This document shows positions 17,390 to 26,259 of a stretch of DNA of 64,000 bases, piece after piece. Origin of the DNA: Mucilaginibacter arboris (GTDB taxonomy: Bacteria; Bacteroidota; Bacteroidia; Sphingobacteriales; Sphingobacteriaceae); contig NZ_WPIK01000004.1 in assembly GCF_009754915.1 (NCBI RefSeq), positions 265,679 through 329,678 on the forward strand, given 5' to 3'. Numbering within the stretch: position 1 is the stretch's first letter; the number at the start of each line of letters is the position of its first letter. Position numbers and translations under genes: made by a program. Under the pieces are notes generated by a model. The model did no database searches and was not told the DNA's origin. It saw only the letters and a program-made list of their open reading frames with translations.

Positions 17390-17914
17390 TTAAGCTATTT
17401 GCTTTGTAATTTGAAACTTTTGTAGTGTCATCTCGTAGCTGGGAGTTTGTACATCTTTGTAATTAATAGGTATAAAATCTTCCATAACTACTGATTCTTT
17501 TTGTGAACTATACTGTTGTATAACATTAATGTTTATTGTGGTCAAATTATTTTCTTTAATTGAAGACAAGATACTAAAATCACTAATAATTTGAGTTTTT
17601 TGTTCAGCAATCAATTCTGCTTTTACTTCAAACTTTAAATTTAATGCCCTTTTAATTTTTGCTAAAGTCAAAAAGTTTAATGGTTTATCACCTCTAAAAA
17701 CTTGGGTTAAATAACTTGGGGATGTCTTAATTTTAATTGCAAGGTCTTTCCTATTAAACCCGTTTTCTTTTGATATGCGTTCTATTTCAGATAAATAATT
17801 TGCTTGTAAAATCAAAGAGTCACGTTCAATTAGCTGTTCTTCTGTCTTTGAGATTTTTAATGATTGAAGTCTGTTTTTGATTTCTTCTTTAGCAATATTC
17901 GATTTCATACTCAT
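17390..17914 (-). CDS. HTH (XRE) antitoxin-like protein with long C-terminal tail
   Basis: The protein has 174 residues. Residues 1-40 are helical and charged. A helix-turn-helix of the XRE type lies at about 45-95 (RISKENGFNRKDLAIKIKTS, then PSYLTQVFRG). A 75-residue tail follows, ending PSYEMTLQKFQITKQIA. Antitoxins of the HigA kind in TAC systems have exactly this layout: a DNA-binding domain plus a C-terminal chaperone-addiction tail. The start overlaps the 3' end of the upstream gene by 26 bp and the stop is 1 bp before the SecB-like gene. It probably represses the operon. The tail's role is inferred from position and length only. Confidence 0.7.
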   Translation of the reverse strand: MSMKSNIAKEEIKNRLQSLKISKTEEQLIERDSLILQANYLSEIERISKENGFNRKDLAIKIKTSPSYLTQVFRGDKPLNFLTLAKIKRALNLKFEVKAELIAEQKTQIISDFSILSSIKENNLTTININVIQQYSSQKESVVMEDFIPINYKDVQTPSYEMTLQKFQITKQIA

Positions 17915-18275
17915 AACTTTTTAAAGCGTCAATTTTTGATTGAATAAATTTATTTATACTATTTGATTTTTTAAGTAGATATTTAGACATTACTATGCAA
18001 AATATCTCACCATGAATAGTAACCTCTTGACAATATATTCTTGCATTGATACCATTTGGAAAAAATCTCATACATGTAATGTTACTTTCTATCTGTTCAT
18101 AATCATCATAATACATAGATGCTTGTTCTAAAATCCTATCAGAAATATATTCAAACTTTTTATTACACTTCACATCTTCTAAAAAATCTATTATTTCTTT
18201 CGCTTCTTCAAAATCGATAGCTATATGCCTGTTAAATCTTTCAGAAGACTTATAAATAATACATTTTCTTTTCAC
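17889..18275 (-). CDS. Candidate RelE/HigB-like toxin, first gene of the TAC operon
   Basis: The 128-residue protein starts with GTG at 18275; an in-frame TAG four codons upstream rules out a longer form. The C-terminal half (NARIYCQEVTIHGEIFCIV, then LLKKSNSINKFIQSKID and YEYE) resembles the last strands and KK-helix-Y pattern of HigB/Gp49-type RelE-fold toxins. The N-terminal half is unlike anything I recognise. If correct it would be a ribosome-dependent mRNase. A TAATTTTG box with a TTTG 20 nt upstream overlaps the GTG itself, which would make the transcript leaderless or the box fortuitous. The toxin role rests mostly on operon context. Confidence 0.5.
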   Translation of the reverse strand: MKRKCIIYKSSERFNRHIAIDFEEAKEIIDFLEDVKCNKKFEYISDRILEQASMYYDDYEQIESNITCMRFFPNGINARIYCQEVTIHGEIFCIVMSKYLLKKSNSINKFIQSKIDALKSYEYEIEYC

Positions 18276-18399
18276 AAAATTAAGCTATAGGTTAACCAAT
18301 GTCAAATAAAATAGTTACAACATTTTAATGTCGCTAAACTTAATATTATAAACTTTAAAGAATTACTTATCCAAGATAAGTTTAGGCAAATTAGTCTGA

Positions 18400-18423
18400 T
18401 TTTAGGCGATAAAAGAAGCATCC
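18400..18423 (-). repeat. Extended copy of the TAAAAGAAGCAT motif
   Basis: TTTTAGGCGATAAAAGAAGC followed by ATCC lies between the TAC-like operon and the glycosyltransferase stop. It carries the 24-bp extended form with one change (GGCGA for GGTGA). Confidence 0.85.
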
Positions 18424-18430
18424 TTAATTC

Positions 18431-19381
18431 TTATATCGTTTTATCAATCTGGTAATGGTTTCTTTCAGGAGAATTCCTGGAGATCATCTCAGCAACAAAA
18501 CCAGTTAAAAACAATTGAGAACCTAAAATTACGGCAACCAAAGCAATGTAAAACAAGGTATTATCGGTTACATTTCGGTATTTAACATGGTTAGCAATAT
18601 CATACAATTTAGAACCAATCAGCCATACGATAATACCTAAACCGGTCAAAAAACAAAGCGTACCTAATGTGCCGAAAAAGTGCATTGGCCGTTTCGAGAA
18701 CTTGCCAACAAAAAATATCGAAAGCAAATCCAGAAAACCATTAATAAACCTGCTGAAACCAAATTTAGTAACGCCATATTTTCGGGAACGATGTTCTACA
18801 ACTTGTTCTGTTATTTTAGTAAAACCAGCCCATTTTGCCAGCACCGGAATATAACGGTGCATTTCGCCGTAAACTTCTATGTTTTTAACAACTTCTTTTC
18901 TGTAAGCTTTTAATCCACAATTAAAATCATGCAAATTATGAATGCCCGACATGCTGCGGGTTGCCGCGTTAAACAGTTTTGTAGGAATAGTTTTGCTAAG
19001 CGGATCATACCGTTTTGCTTTCCATCCGGAAACCAGATCAAATTTTTCTTCCTTGATTTTTCGGTACAGTTCAGGGATTTCCTCCGGAGAATCCTGCAAA
19101 TCGGCATCCATTGTAATGACAACATCGCCGCGCGTAGCTTCAAAACCAACATTTAAAGCGGCAGATTTTCCGTAATTCCGACGGAACTTAATACCTCTGA
19201 TAAATGGGTTTTGCTCGTACAATTGCCCAATCACTTCCCAAGACCCATCGTTGCTGCCATCATCGACCAAAATAATTTCGTACGTAAACCCATTTGCTTT
19301 CATTACACGCCTGATCCAATCCGTCAATTCGGGCAACGATTCGGCTTCATTAAACAAAGGTACAACTACTGAAATATCCAT
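18431..19381 (-). CDS. Family 2 glycosyltransferase, GtrB/DPM1 type
   Basis: The chosen ATG at 19381 gives 316 residues beginning MDISVVVPLFNEAE, the standard GT-A start. Longer in-frame starts overlap the upstream DUF4199 gene or a motif copy and are less likely. VDDGSNDGSW, the DADLQDSPEE acidic motif and RKYGVTKFGF are typical of enzymes loading a sugar onto polyprenyl phosphate. Two C-terminal membrane helices follow (residues about 230-255 and 270-300). It likely makes a lipid-linked sugar donor for glycan modification. The DUF4199 gene lies 52 bp upstream. Confidence 0.92.
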   Translation of the reverse strand: MDISVVVPLFNEAESLPELTDWIRRVMKANGFTYEIILVDDGSNDGSWEVIGQLYEQNPFIRGIKFRRNYGKSAALNVGFEATRGDVVITMDADLQDSPEEIPELYRKIKEEKFDLVSGWKAKRYDPLSKTIPTKLFNAATRSMSGIHNLHDFNCGLKAYRKEVVKNIEVYGEMHRYIPVLAKWAGFTKITEQVVEHRSRKYGVTKFGFSRFINGFLDLLSIFFVGKFSKRPMHFFGTLGTLCFLTGLGIIVWLIGSKLYDIANHVKYRNVTDNTLFYIALVAVILGSQLFLTGFVAEMISRNSPERNHYQIDKTI

Positions 19382-19433
19382 TCTCTCAATCAAATCGGCA
19401 GTTCGCACTGCCATGCTTCTTTTATCGTATAAA

Positions 19434-20021
19434 TTATTGTTTTTTGTTGGGTGCAACATAAGCAGGCGGATCATTTTTAAACAGCGCAGCAAAAATAAGC
19501 GAAGCTAAGAATACCAGCACGATGACGATGCCAAAGCTCTGGACTGACCTTAAAACGCTTGTATTTTCTCTTTCGTTAAAATCTTTCCGAAGTCCTTTGG
19601 TTTCCTCGTCAATATGCTGCTGACTAACTCCCTGATCTTTCCTGATTGCTGCTTTTACCGATTCTATTTTGTTCTCGATATTAAGTGCCATTGCCGGATC
19701 GATTACTTTAGAATACAAAAGCATCCCGAAAAAAAAGATAAGGTAAGAGGTTAAAAACATGGCAAATATCCCGGAGGAAGCTTGCCTTAAAGTCCAGTAT
19801 CCGCCTATTTTTTTTCTCAGGCGAAAACAAATTAGGGCAGCGGCAACTATCGGCAGAACGTTGGTAAATAAAGGCTGACTAAAAGCTGTAACCCACTTGG
19901 GCGTATTGAGCTTAACCATTATAAAATACGAAATAAGATTGAGCGCTAAAATAATTACGCCCAGCACAATTCCATAAATGGCACCTTTTATCCTGATTTG
20001 CCGGTTTAAATCCTGCATCAA
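19434..20021 (-). CDS. DUF4199 family membrane protein
   Basis: The 195-residue protein has four hydrophobic segments: about residues 12-36, 48-64, 82-105 and 162-185. Between the third and fourth is a long charged helix (residues 115-155) facing one side of the membrane. This matches the Bacteroidota DUF4199 family, which is usually encoded next to a GtrB/DPM1-type glycosyltransferase or dihydroorotase as it is here. The function is unknown. The next ATG, one codon in, is an equally good start. Confidence 0.85.
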   Translation of the reverse strand: MMQDLNRQIRIKGAIYGIVLGVIILALNLISYFIMVKLNTPKWVTAFSQPLFTNVLPIVAAALICFRLRKKIGGYWTLRQASSGIFAMFLTSYLIFFFGMLLYSKVIDPAMALNIENKIESVKAAIRKDQGVSQQHIDEETKGLRKDFNERENTSVLRSVQSFGIVIVLVFLASLIFAALFKNDPPAYVAPNKKQ

Positions 20022-20031
20022 AAATTTAATT

Positions 20032-20703
20032 TTAAGAATTAAAGTTTAGCATGATCTCCAGGACCGGAAGGTCAAAATCTGGCTCAACAGCATTTTCCGC
20101 AGCTTCTTTTTTAGTTTCTTCTGTAGGATTTGTATCGTAAAAGAAGCACATGATCGGGTAAAACAATTCTTTTATTTCCTCGTCATCGGGCAGGTTCCTG
20201 GCAACATTTCCTATTTCTTCCAAACCGCTGTCCATTAATATCTGGTTGGCAATTATGGGTTCGTAAATGCGGTGCTCATCCTGAAACTCGTCTTCATCAA
20301 CCAGTAAAAACTCGGTTAAATAATCGTTTAGCTCCGGCTCAATTTCTTCGTCTTCGCACTCATTCAAATACAACAAAACGTTGAGCAGTTCGGTGCCGCG
20401 GTCAAGCGTTTCTTCTTCAATCTTTTCCCATTCCGGCGAATCTAAATAATCATCGTCCAGCTTTTTAACATCCGCACTAAAGAAATTAACCAGCAACAGA
20501 TCAAAAAAGATTTCGCGTAAATGGTCCAGCTTTGGGTTGGCATTAAACACCTCGTCCATTGCTTTCACTTTCTGCAAAAACGTAAGATCAGATTCAAAGA
20601 CAGTTAAAATTTCACCTTTAACAGCTTCCCTGTTGTTAGGATTAACAGGTTTAATATATTTAAATGCAGCTTCAAAAGCCTTTTTTATTTTGGGGTCGAT
20701 CAT
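20032..20703 (-). CDS. Acidic helical protein of unknown function
   Basis: The protein has 223 residues, is rich in Asp and Glu (for example VDEDEFQDEHR and LPDDEEIKELF), and is predicted largely helical with no signal peptide or membrane segment. I do not recognise a family. It starts 1 bp after the dihydroorotase-like stop and ends 10 bp before DUF4199, so it belongs to an operon running dihydroorotase-like, this gene, DUF4199, glycosyltransferase. Confidence 0.7.
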   Translation of the reverse strand: MIDPKIKKAFEAAFKYIKPVNPNNREAVKGEILTVFESDLTFLQKVKAMDEVFNANPKLDHLREIFFDLLLVNFFSADVKKLDDDYLDSPEWEKIEEETLDRGTELLNVLLYLNECEDEEIEPELNDYLTEFLLVDEDEFQDEHRIYEPIIANQILMDSGLEEIGNVARNLPDDEEIKELFYPIMCFFYDTNPTEETKKEAAENAVEPDFDLPVLEIMLNFNS

Positions 20704-20704
20704 T

Positions 20705-21961
20705 TTATGCAGATTTATAAATTTGATTATTGTTGATAGTAAGTAACACTTTGCCCTTCATTTCGCTGCCAATAAAAGGAGAATTGTAGGATTTTGATAA
20801 ATTATTTTCCCGTGTATAATTCCATGTTGTTTCCGGATCAAGCAGAACTAAATTTGCGGTTTCTCCTTCGTTGACGGATGCTTCTTTTATGCCTAAAATT
20901 TTACGCGGATTGATAGCCATTTTCTCCACAATCAGTTCCAAATCCAAACCTGATTGTACCGCCAATGAAAAAGTAGTTTGTAAACCTATCATACCAAATT
21001 CGGCTACTTCAAACTCTACTTCTTTAAGTTCTGTTTCGTGCGGCGTATGCTGCGAAACAATAGCATCTATCGTTCCATCACGCAAACCTTGCAATAGCGC
21101 GTCCACATCTTCCTGGGTACGCAAAGGTGGTTTTACCTTATATAAACTATCAAAACCCATTAAAGCTTCATCCGTAAGAACCAAATGATGTGCGGCCACA
21201 TCGCAGGTAACTTTTAACCCTTTTGCTTTTGCGTTGCGAATTTGTTCTACTGCCTGCGCGGTAGAAATGGTTGTAAAATGAAGTTTGGAATTGGTGTATT
21301 CGGCCAGATATAAATCTCGGGAAATCATCAGTTCTTCTGCCAATGCCGGAATACCTTTCATTCCTAATAAAGTGCTCACGACGCCTTCGTGCACTTTTGC
21401 TTTTCCAGCGATGGAAAGGTCTTCAGGATAAGAAAAAATCAAACCTTCAAAACCTTGTGCATATAATAAGGCACGTTCCATCAAACCTGCATCTTGTACC
21501 GGCCGGTTTCCATCTGTAAAAGCCAAAGCTCCGGAACTGTACATATCGTAAAGTTCTGCCAGATCTTTTCCCTCCGTTTTATGAGAGATAGCGCCAAGCG
21601 GATATACATTTACCAAATTTCCGCGGGATTGGTTGAGCAGATATTGTACTTCGGATTTAGAATGAACAGCCGGCTGCATGTTAGGCATTAAAGCTACGCC
21701 GGTAAAACCACCGGCTGATGCTGCAAGCGTTCCGGTTTGCATATCTTCTTTGGTTTCCAGCCCTAATTCGCCGAAATTGCAGTTTAAATCAAAAAAACCT
21801 GGCGCCAAATAACAACCTTTTCCATCTATTATTTCTGCATCAGTTTGAATATCCGTTGCAATGCGGGCAATTTTTCCGTCTTTTACCAAAACATCAGTTT
21901 TTTGTCTGTTAAAAACAGCATTCGGATCAGCAATTGTAACAGATTTAAAGAGCAGATTCAT
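20705..21961 (-). CDS. pyrC: Dihydroorotase-like protein lacking catalytic metal ligands
   Basis: The 418-residue amidohydrolase-fold protein aligns with class I dihydroorotases (APGFFDLNCNFGELG, AASAGGFTGVALMPN, CDVAAHHLVLTDEA). However, the metal-binding HxH of the family (normally DxHVHxREPG) reads NCN, and the catalytic Asp of the usual DHAPH motif reads Q in SQHTPH. Such PyrC' homologues act as non-catalytic partners of aspartate carbamoyltransferase in other bacteria. pyrB is elsewhere in this window (40684). I therefore call it probably non-catalytic; the symbol refers to family only. A 12-bp motif copy with extended flank lies inside at 20878. Confidence 0.85.
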   Translation of the reverse strand: MNLLFKSVTIADPNAVFNRQKTDVLVKDGKIARIATDIQTDAEIIDGKGCYLAPGFFDLNCNFGELGLETKEDMQTGTLAASAGGFTGVALMPNMQPAVHSKSEVQYLLNQSRGNLVNVYPLGAISHKTEGKDLAELYDMYSSGALAFTDGNRPVQDAGLMERALLYAQGFEGLIFSYPEDLSIAGKAKVHEGVVSTLLGMKGIPALAEELMISRDLYLAEYTNSKLHFTTISTAQAVEQIRNAKAKGLKVTCDVAAHHLVLTDEALMGFDSLYKVKPPLRTQEDVDALLQGLRDGTIDAIVSQHTPHETELKEVEFEVAEFGMIGLQTTFSLAVQSGLDLELIVEKMAINPRKILGIKEASVNEGETANLVLLDPETTWNYTRENNLSKSYNSPFIGSEMKGKVLLTINNNQIYKSA

Positions 21962-21990
21962 TGATTTTAACGCTTGTGTACATTTTAAAA

Positions 21991-24051
21991 CTAAACTGCC
22001 AGCTTTGCTTGTTGGCGGTTTACTTTATAAAACCTGATCAGCAGCACTTCGGCAGCCAGAAACAGCAGCGCCAAAATTAGGCAAAGTTTCCATAACTGCA
22101 CGCCCGAATTTACTTCTGCCACTTGCTTTGTTAAAGATAATCCTCCGGCAGGCAAATACGATACTGTTTTTATGGCAGAAAAATAGTTACCCAGTTCCTG
22201 GTCCGTCAGGTAATCCAGGTCTGATTCCTGCCGGTTATCATTAAAAGCAATTTGCGCTAACACACTGTCTTTTCTTGTCAGTTGATAATTTCCTGTTTCC
22301 CGAACCTGGTCTGCGAGATAAAGAACCGTATTTCCGTTAACCTGGCGAACATCGGGAATAAGCGAAATTTGTCCTTTTTGCAGGTGCAACGGCTGCTCGT
22401 CTATTTTGGTGACCGGTGCAATTTCCATCTGTTCGTTGTCGCCTAAAGTATAAAACAAAGGCTGATTGTGCCCACTTAATAAAGCCATCCGGAACAGTAA
22501 AGGCACAAAAAGCGCGTGATGTTGCAGGTTGCTAAAACTTTCATCCGGCGGAACAGCAGCAAGGTAAACTTTGCCCTTGCCGCTGTTGTAAACACTTAAA
22601 AAAGCCGTTCTTCCGGGCAATTCCAGCAAATTATTTCTCAAATTACGCTGATTGGAACTCAATTCGTAGTATTTTTTAACTTGAGGCAGATCCGGGTTTT
22701 CGGGCATCTTCTCAAAAACATCTTTAAAAAGCGGATGCCTCAGGTTGATTGACGTAACTTTTGTGCTATCAGTAATTAACCTGACAGGATAATCTGCATT
22801 TAAAGGCTGAAGCAGGTTTTGATAAGAAACCAGATTTGCATTATCCGCAGCAGGAAAAATAACCAGCGTACCGCCCTGTTTTACATAATTTTGCAATTGC
22901 TGCGCCAGCCCGACTGATACTTCTTTTACGTCACTAAAATAAATAACCGGATAATGGTTTAAACTCGAATAGTTTAGATTTCCTGCCGAAGAAAAATCTG
23001 CCTTAAAAAAAGCATCCGAAGCAAAAACAGCGCTTAAATATTTGTTCGGAACCTGATCTGTGATCTGCAAAACGGGCAGTTGCTGCTGCACCCGGAACGT
23101 AAAATAAAAATGATTATCAAACGTAACCGGGTTATCATTTAAACTGATCTCGCCTTTTTGCCAGCCTGCTTTTAATCCGGAAAAACGCAGTGTGTCCTGC
23201 CTGGAACTTTTTGCAGTCAGATCATAACTTCCCAATGCTTTCGTTTGCCCGTTAATTACCAATTTTACAGGAATTTTTCCTGCTTTTTCATTACCATAAT
23301 TATGCAACCGGACTACTAATTTTTCGGCGGCATCAGGCTGATGTAACGGAGAAAGCATCCAGACAGAATCGACCGCGATATTAGGAAGCGGACTTGCTTT
23401 GATCCGAACCAGCGTAATCTTTGTTTTATTACCTGCGGCGATGCTGTTTTTAGCAATGTTTTTTTGAAAATCTGAAATGAGATAAATGATTGGAATTGTA
23501 TTTTTCTGAGTATCGAATAATCCTTGCTGCCGGTTAAAAATTTGCTGCAAAGTTCTGCTTTGCGGACTAATTTTTACTTCATCAACCGCCTGGTTAAACT
23601 CTTCGCGGTTGAGAAAACGTTGCTGTTTGCCTTCAAAATCTTGTGTAATTAACTGAAAACGATCATTAATAGAATACGCAGAAGCAATTTCTTTTGCTCG
23701 CCGCTTTGTTTCATCCAGCAAAGAACCTTCGCGGTTAAGTGTTTGCATGGAATAAGAATTATCCACAAAAATACTGATTGCGCGCTGCTGGCCTGCATTT
23801 TCCTGGTTTCCTACTGGTAAATATGGTTTTGCAAAAGCCAGCACTAAAAAAGCCAATGCCAGTAAACGTGCTGCCAGGATTAAACGGTTTTTAAGGTTGC
23901 TGCGCGATGATTGCTGCTTTTGCACATCCTTTAAAAACTGAACATTGGAAAAGTAAACTTTTTTATACTGCCGGAAATTAAACAGGTGGATGATGACCGG
24001 AATGGCCAGCGCCAGCAAAGCAAACAGAAATGCGGGATAAAGGAATGCCAT
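21991..24051 (-). CDS. BatA-like membrane protein with von Willebrand factor A domain
   Basis: The 686-residue protein starts with a BatA/aerotolerance N-terminal segment: two helices around residues 5-25 and 58-77, with HLFNFRQYKKVYFSNVQFL between. A vWA-like domain from about 88 has the metal-ion adhesion motif DNSYS. A large periplasmic middle part follows, with a class-I-glutamine-amidotransferase-like stretch near residue 360-420, and a single helix near residue 655. Such proteins are common in Bacteroidota and probably organise membrane complexes; the precise role is unknown. It lies 29 bp upstream of the dihydroorotase-like gene. Confidence 0.85.
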   Translation of the reverse strand: MAFLYPAFLFALLALAIPVIIHLFNFRQYKKVYFSNVQFLKDVQKQQSSRSNLKNRLILAARLLALAFLVLAFAKPYLPVGNQENAGQQRAISIFVDNSYSMQTLNREGSLLDETKRRAKEIASAYSINDRFQLITQDFEGKQQRFLNREEFNQAVDEVKISPQSRTLQQIFNRQQGLFDTQKNTIPIIYLISDFQKNIAKNSIAAGNKTKITLVRIKASPLPNIAVDSVWMLSPLHQPDAAEKLVVRLHNYGNEKAGKIPVKLVINGQTKALGSYDLTAKSSRQDTLRFSGLKAGWQKGEISLNDNPVTFDNHFYFTFRVQQQLPVLQITDQVPNKYLSAVFASDAFFKADFSSAGNLNYSSLNHYPVIYFSDVKEVSVGLAQQLQNYVKQGGTLVIFPAADNANLVSYQNLLQPLNADYPVRLITDSTKVTSINLRHPLFKDVFEKMPENPDLPQVKKYYELSSNQRNLRNNLLELPGRTAFLSVYNSGKGKVYLAAVPPDESFSNLQHHALFVPLLFRMALLSGHNQPLFYTLGDNEQMEIAPVTKIDEQPLHLQKGQISLIPDVRQVNGNTVLYLADQVRETGNYQLTRKDSVLAQIAFNDNRQESDLDYLTDQELGNYFSAIKTVSYLPAGGLSLTKQVAEVNSGVQLWKLCLILALLFLAAEVLLIRFYKVNRQQAKLAV

Positions 24052-24205
24052 GGATGTTTCAAAGATAAGGTTTTAAGAACGTATGATTAATGTTCAAATT
24101 TTTAAATTCCTTTATCTACAATTTCTTATTTTACGTAAAAAAGAAAAAGCTTGATTATTAGCAAGGAATTTTATTTTAAAACTATCAATTTCATAAACAA
24201 AAACT

Positions 24206-26134
24206 ATGGCCATACTTTTACTGATTATCTGCTTTATTGCAATACTATTTAATGTAGGTATCATATTAAAACCTCTTAGTAACACGAAGGAAATTATCCT
24301 GATCAGTGTTCTTGTTTTCTGTGGATTTTTGGTTTTGATTACAGAAATACTGAGTTTGTTTTATATTTTAAATTTTTTAGCCATTTTACTTTCTTGGACA
24401 ACTGTCACGGTTATAAATCTTATTTATCTGTATTTGGAAAAAGAAAAATTAAAAGTTTTTTATAATTACTTAAAACTTCGGATTTATGAAACTTACCTGA
24501 AAATAAAAACGAGAAGTTTTTACGAAAAAAGTTTATTGGTGGCTGTATTGCTTATTCTCATACTTGTATTTATTCAAGGTATTGTTTATCCTCCTAATAA
24601 TTGGGACTCCATGAATTATCATTTAGCAAGAGTTCCAAGTTGGATAGGACATCAGTCTGTCGCCCATTATCCAACCAGTGTGGTATGGCAAATTTATATG
24701 CCCCCTTTTGCAGAATATCTGGCTATGAACTTTAATATTTTAAACCGGGCTGATTATTTTTCAAATTCTGTACAGTTTTTAGCATTGATATTTTCAGTTG
24801 TTGGCTTGGTTTCTATTGTTGACATTTTGGGTTTAAGCACTTCATATAAAGTCTTAACCATTTTCTTAGCCTTAACAATTCCTGAAGCTGTACTACAGGC
24901 AACAAGTACTCAAAACGATTTGGTGGTAGCTTTTTTTGTTATAGCTGCTTTCTACTTCGCAATAAAATCAATCAGACAATTTTCTTTAAAAAATGCTTTT
25001 GCTTTTGGTTTAGCAGTTGGACTTGGAATACTAACCAAAGCTACTGCCTACATTTATTTACCAGCTATCTTAATAATCTATGGTATTAGTATGCTAATCC
25101 AGTTGTATAAAACCAAAAACTATAATTACCTTAAATTTTCCCTGCTTGCCGGATTAATGTTCTTAACAATTAATATTGGGTTTTATCACCGTAACTATCA
25201 ACTCAGTAATAATCTTTTTGGCTATGATCAAAAGCAATATGGTACTTATACCAATGAAAAAATGAATGCCAAATTGTTTCTTTCCAGCGTAATTAAAAAT
25301 GCGGGGGTTCATATTGGATTGCTCCACCTAAAACCATTATCTGTCGTTGCTGCGCATACTATTATGCGTTTACACAAAATTGCCGGAGTAGATATTGATG
25401 ATCCGGCAAACAATGCTTTTAGTGATAAATATGATACTTTATATAATCCGGACCATGAAGATGCAGCTCCAAATTTTATACATTTAATTTTAATTACGAT
25501 TTCTTTAATCATCATTAGCCTGAGTTTTAAGCGAAAATTGAACCTATATGTACGATTGCTGGCTTTTACAATAATATTTCAAGGTTTATTCTTCAGCTTC
25601 TATTTAAAGTATCAACCTTTTCATACCAGATTGCATACTTCTATGTTTTTATTAGCGATTCCACTGATAGTTTACGCACTAAGTTTAGTGAATGTAAAAT
25701 TGAAGAAAGTATTTTACTGGTTTTCACCATTCATTTTTCTTTATGCACTTATGATTGTTTTAGGTAATCTAAATACACCTTACAATGCTAAACTTAAAGA
25801 AAACAGATATGAAAAATATTTTATCAGTAAACCATTTTTATATAATGAATATAGGGTAGTAAACTATAAGATAAAATCTGCAGGTTATCAAAATATTGGG
25901 TTGATTATGGGGACAGAAAGTTGGGTATATGCTTTTTTTACTGATTGTTACAGCAAGGCACTCAACCCTATTTATCTTAACGTAGATAACTATACCAAAA
26001 ATAGCGGTTACCGTTTTAATAAAAAAGTAGATTGTATTTTATCTACAGCCAATAATTCTCCTTATATGGATTATTTGGGAAAAAGATATTATAACCAAGA
26101 TCCGGCCAACCAATTTATTCATTTATATAAATGA
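24206..26134 (+). CDS. GT39-like polytopic glycosyltransferase
   Basis: The 642-residue protein has about 11-12 membrane helices. A periplasmic loop after the third helix contains NNWDSMNYHLARVPSW, positioned like the acidic loop of PMT/ArnT-type GT-C enzymes. QNDLVVAFF and KATAYIYLPA are also typical. These enzymes move a sugar from a polyprenyl-phosphate carrier to an acceptor outside the membrane, and the GtrB-like enzyme at 18431 could supply such a donor. The gene is single, AT-richer than its neighbours, and divergent from the BatA-like gene, suggesting later acquisition. Confidence 0.8.
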   Translation: MAILLLIICFIAILFNVGIILKPLSNTKEIILISVLVFCGFLVLITEILSLFYILNFLAILLSWTTVTVINLIYLYLEKEKLKVFYNYLKLRIYETYLKIKTRSFYEKSLLVAVLLILILVFIQGIVYPPNNWDSMNYHLARVPSWIGHQSVAHYPTSVVWQIYMPPFAEYLAMNFNILNRADYFSNSVQFLALIFSVVGLVSIVDILGLSTSYKVLTIFLALTIPEAVLQATSTQNDLVVAFFVIAAFYFAIKSIRQFSLKNAFAFGLAVGLGILTKATAYIYLPAILIIYGISMLIQLYKTKNYNYLKFSLLAGLMFLTINIGFYHRNYQLSNNLFGYDQKQYGTYTNEKMNAKLFLSSVIKNAGVHIGLLHLKPLSVVAAHTIMRLHKIAGVDIDDPANNAFSDKYDTLYNPDHEDAAPNFIHLILITISLIIISLSFKRKLNLYVRLLAFTIIFQGLFFSFYLKYQPFHTRLHTSMFLLAIPLIVYALSLVNVKLKKVFYWFSPFIFLYALMIVLGNLNTPYNAKLKENRYEKYFISKPFLYNEYRVVNYKIKSAGYQNIGLIMGTESWVYAFFTDCYSKALNPIYLNVDNYTKNSGYRFNKKVDCILSTANNSPYMDYLGKRYYNQDPANQFIHLYK

Positions 26135-26259
26135 AAATTATTCACCTAACAATCTCAATTTTCATACTATAACTTATCTTTTCGGTAAAATTAAATTTAC
26201 AAACAAATTCTTGCATCTGCTTCTTTCATTTACATACATTTTACTCGTAAAAGAAGCAT

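Noticed and set aside
19382..19492. Longer N-terminus for the GtrB-like glycosyltransferase
   Set aside because: It would overlap the DUF4199 gene and include a motif copy; the GT-A fold starts at MDISVVVP.
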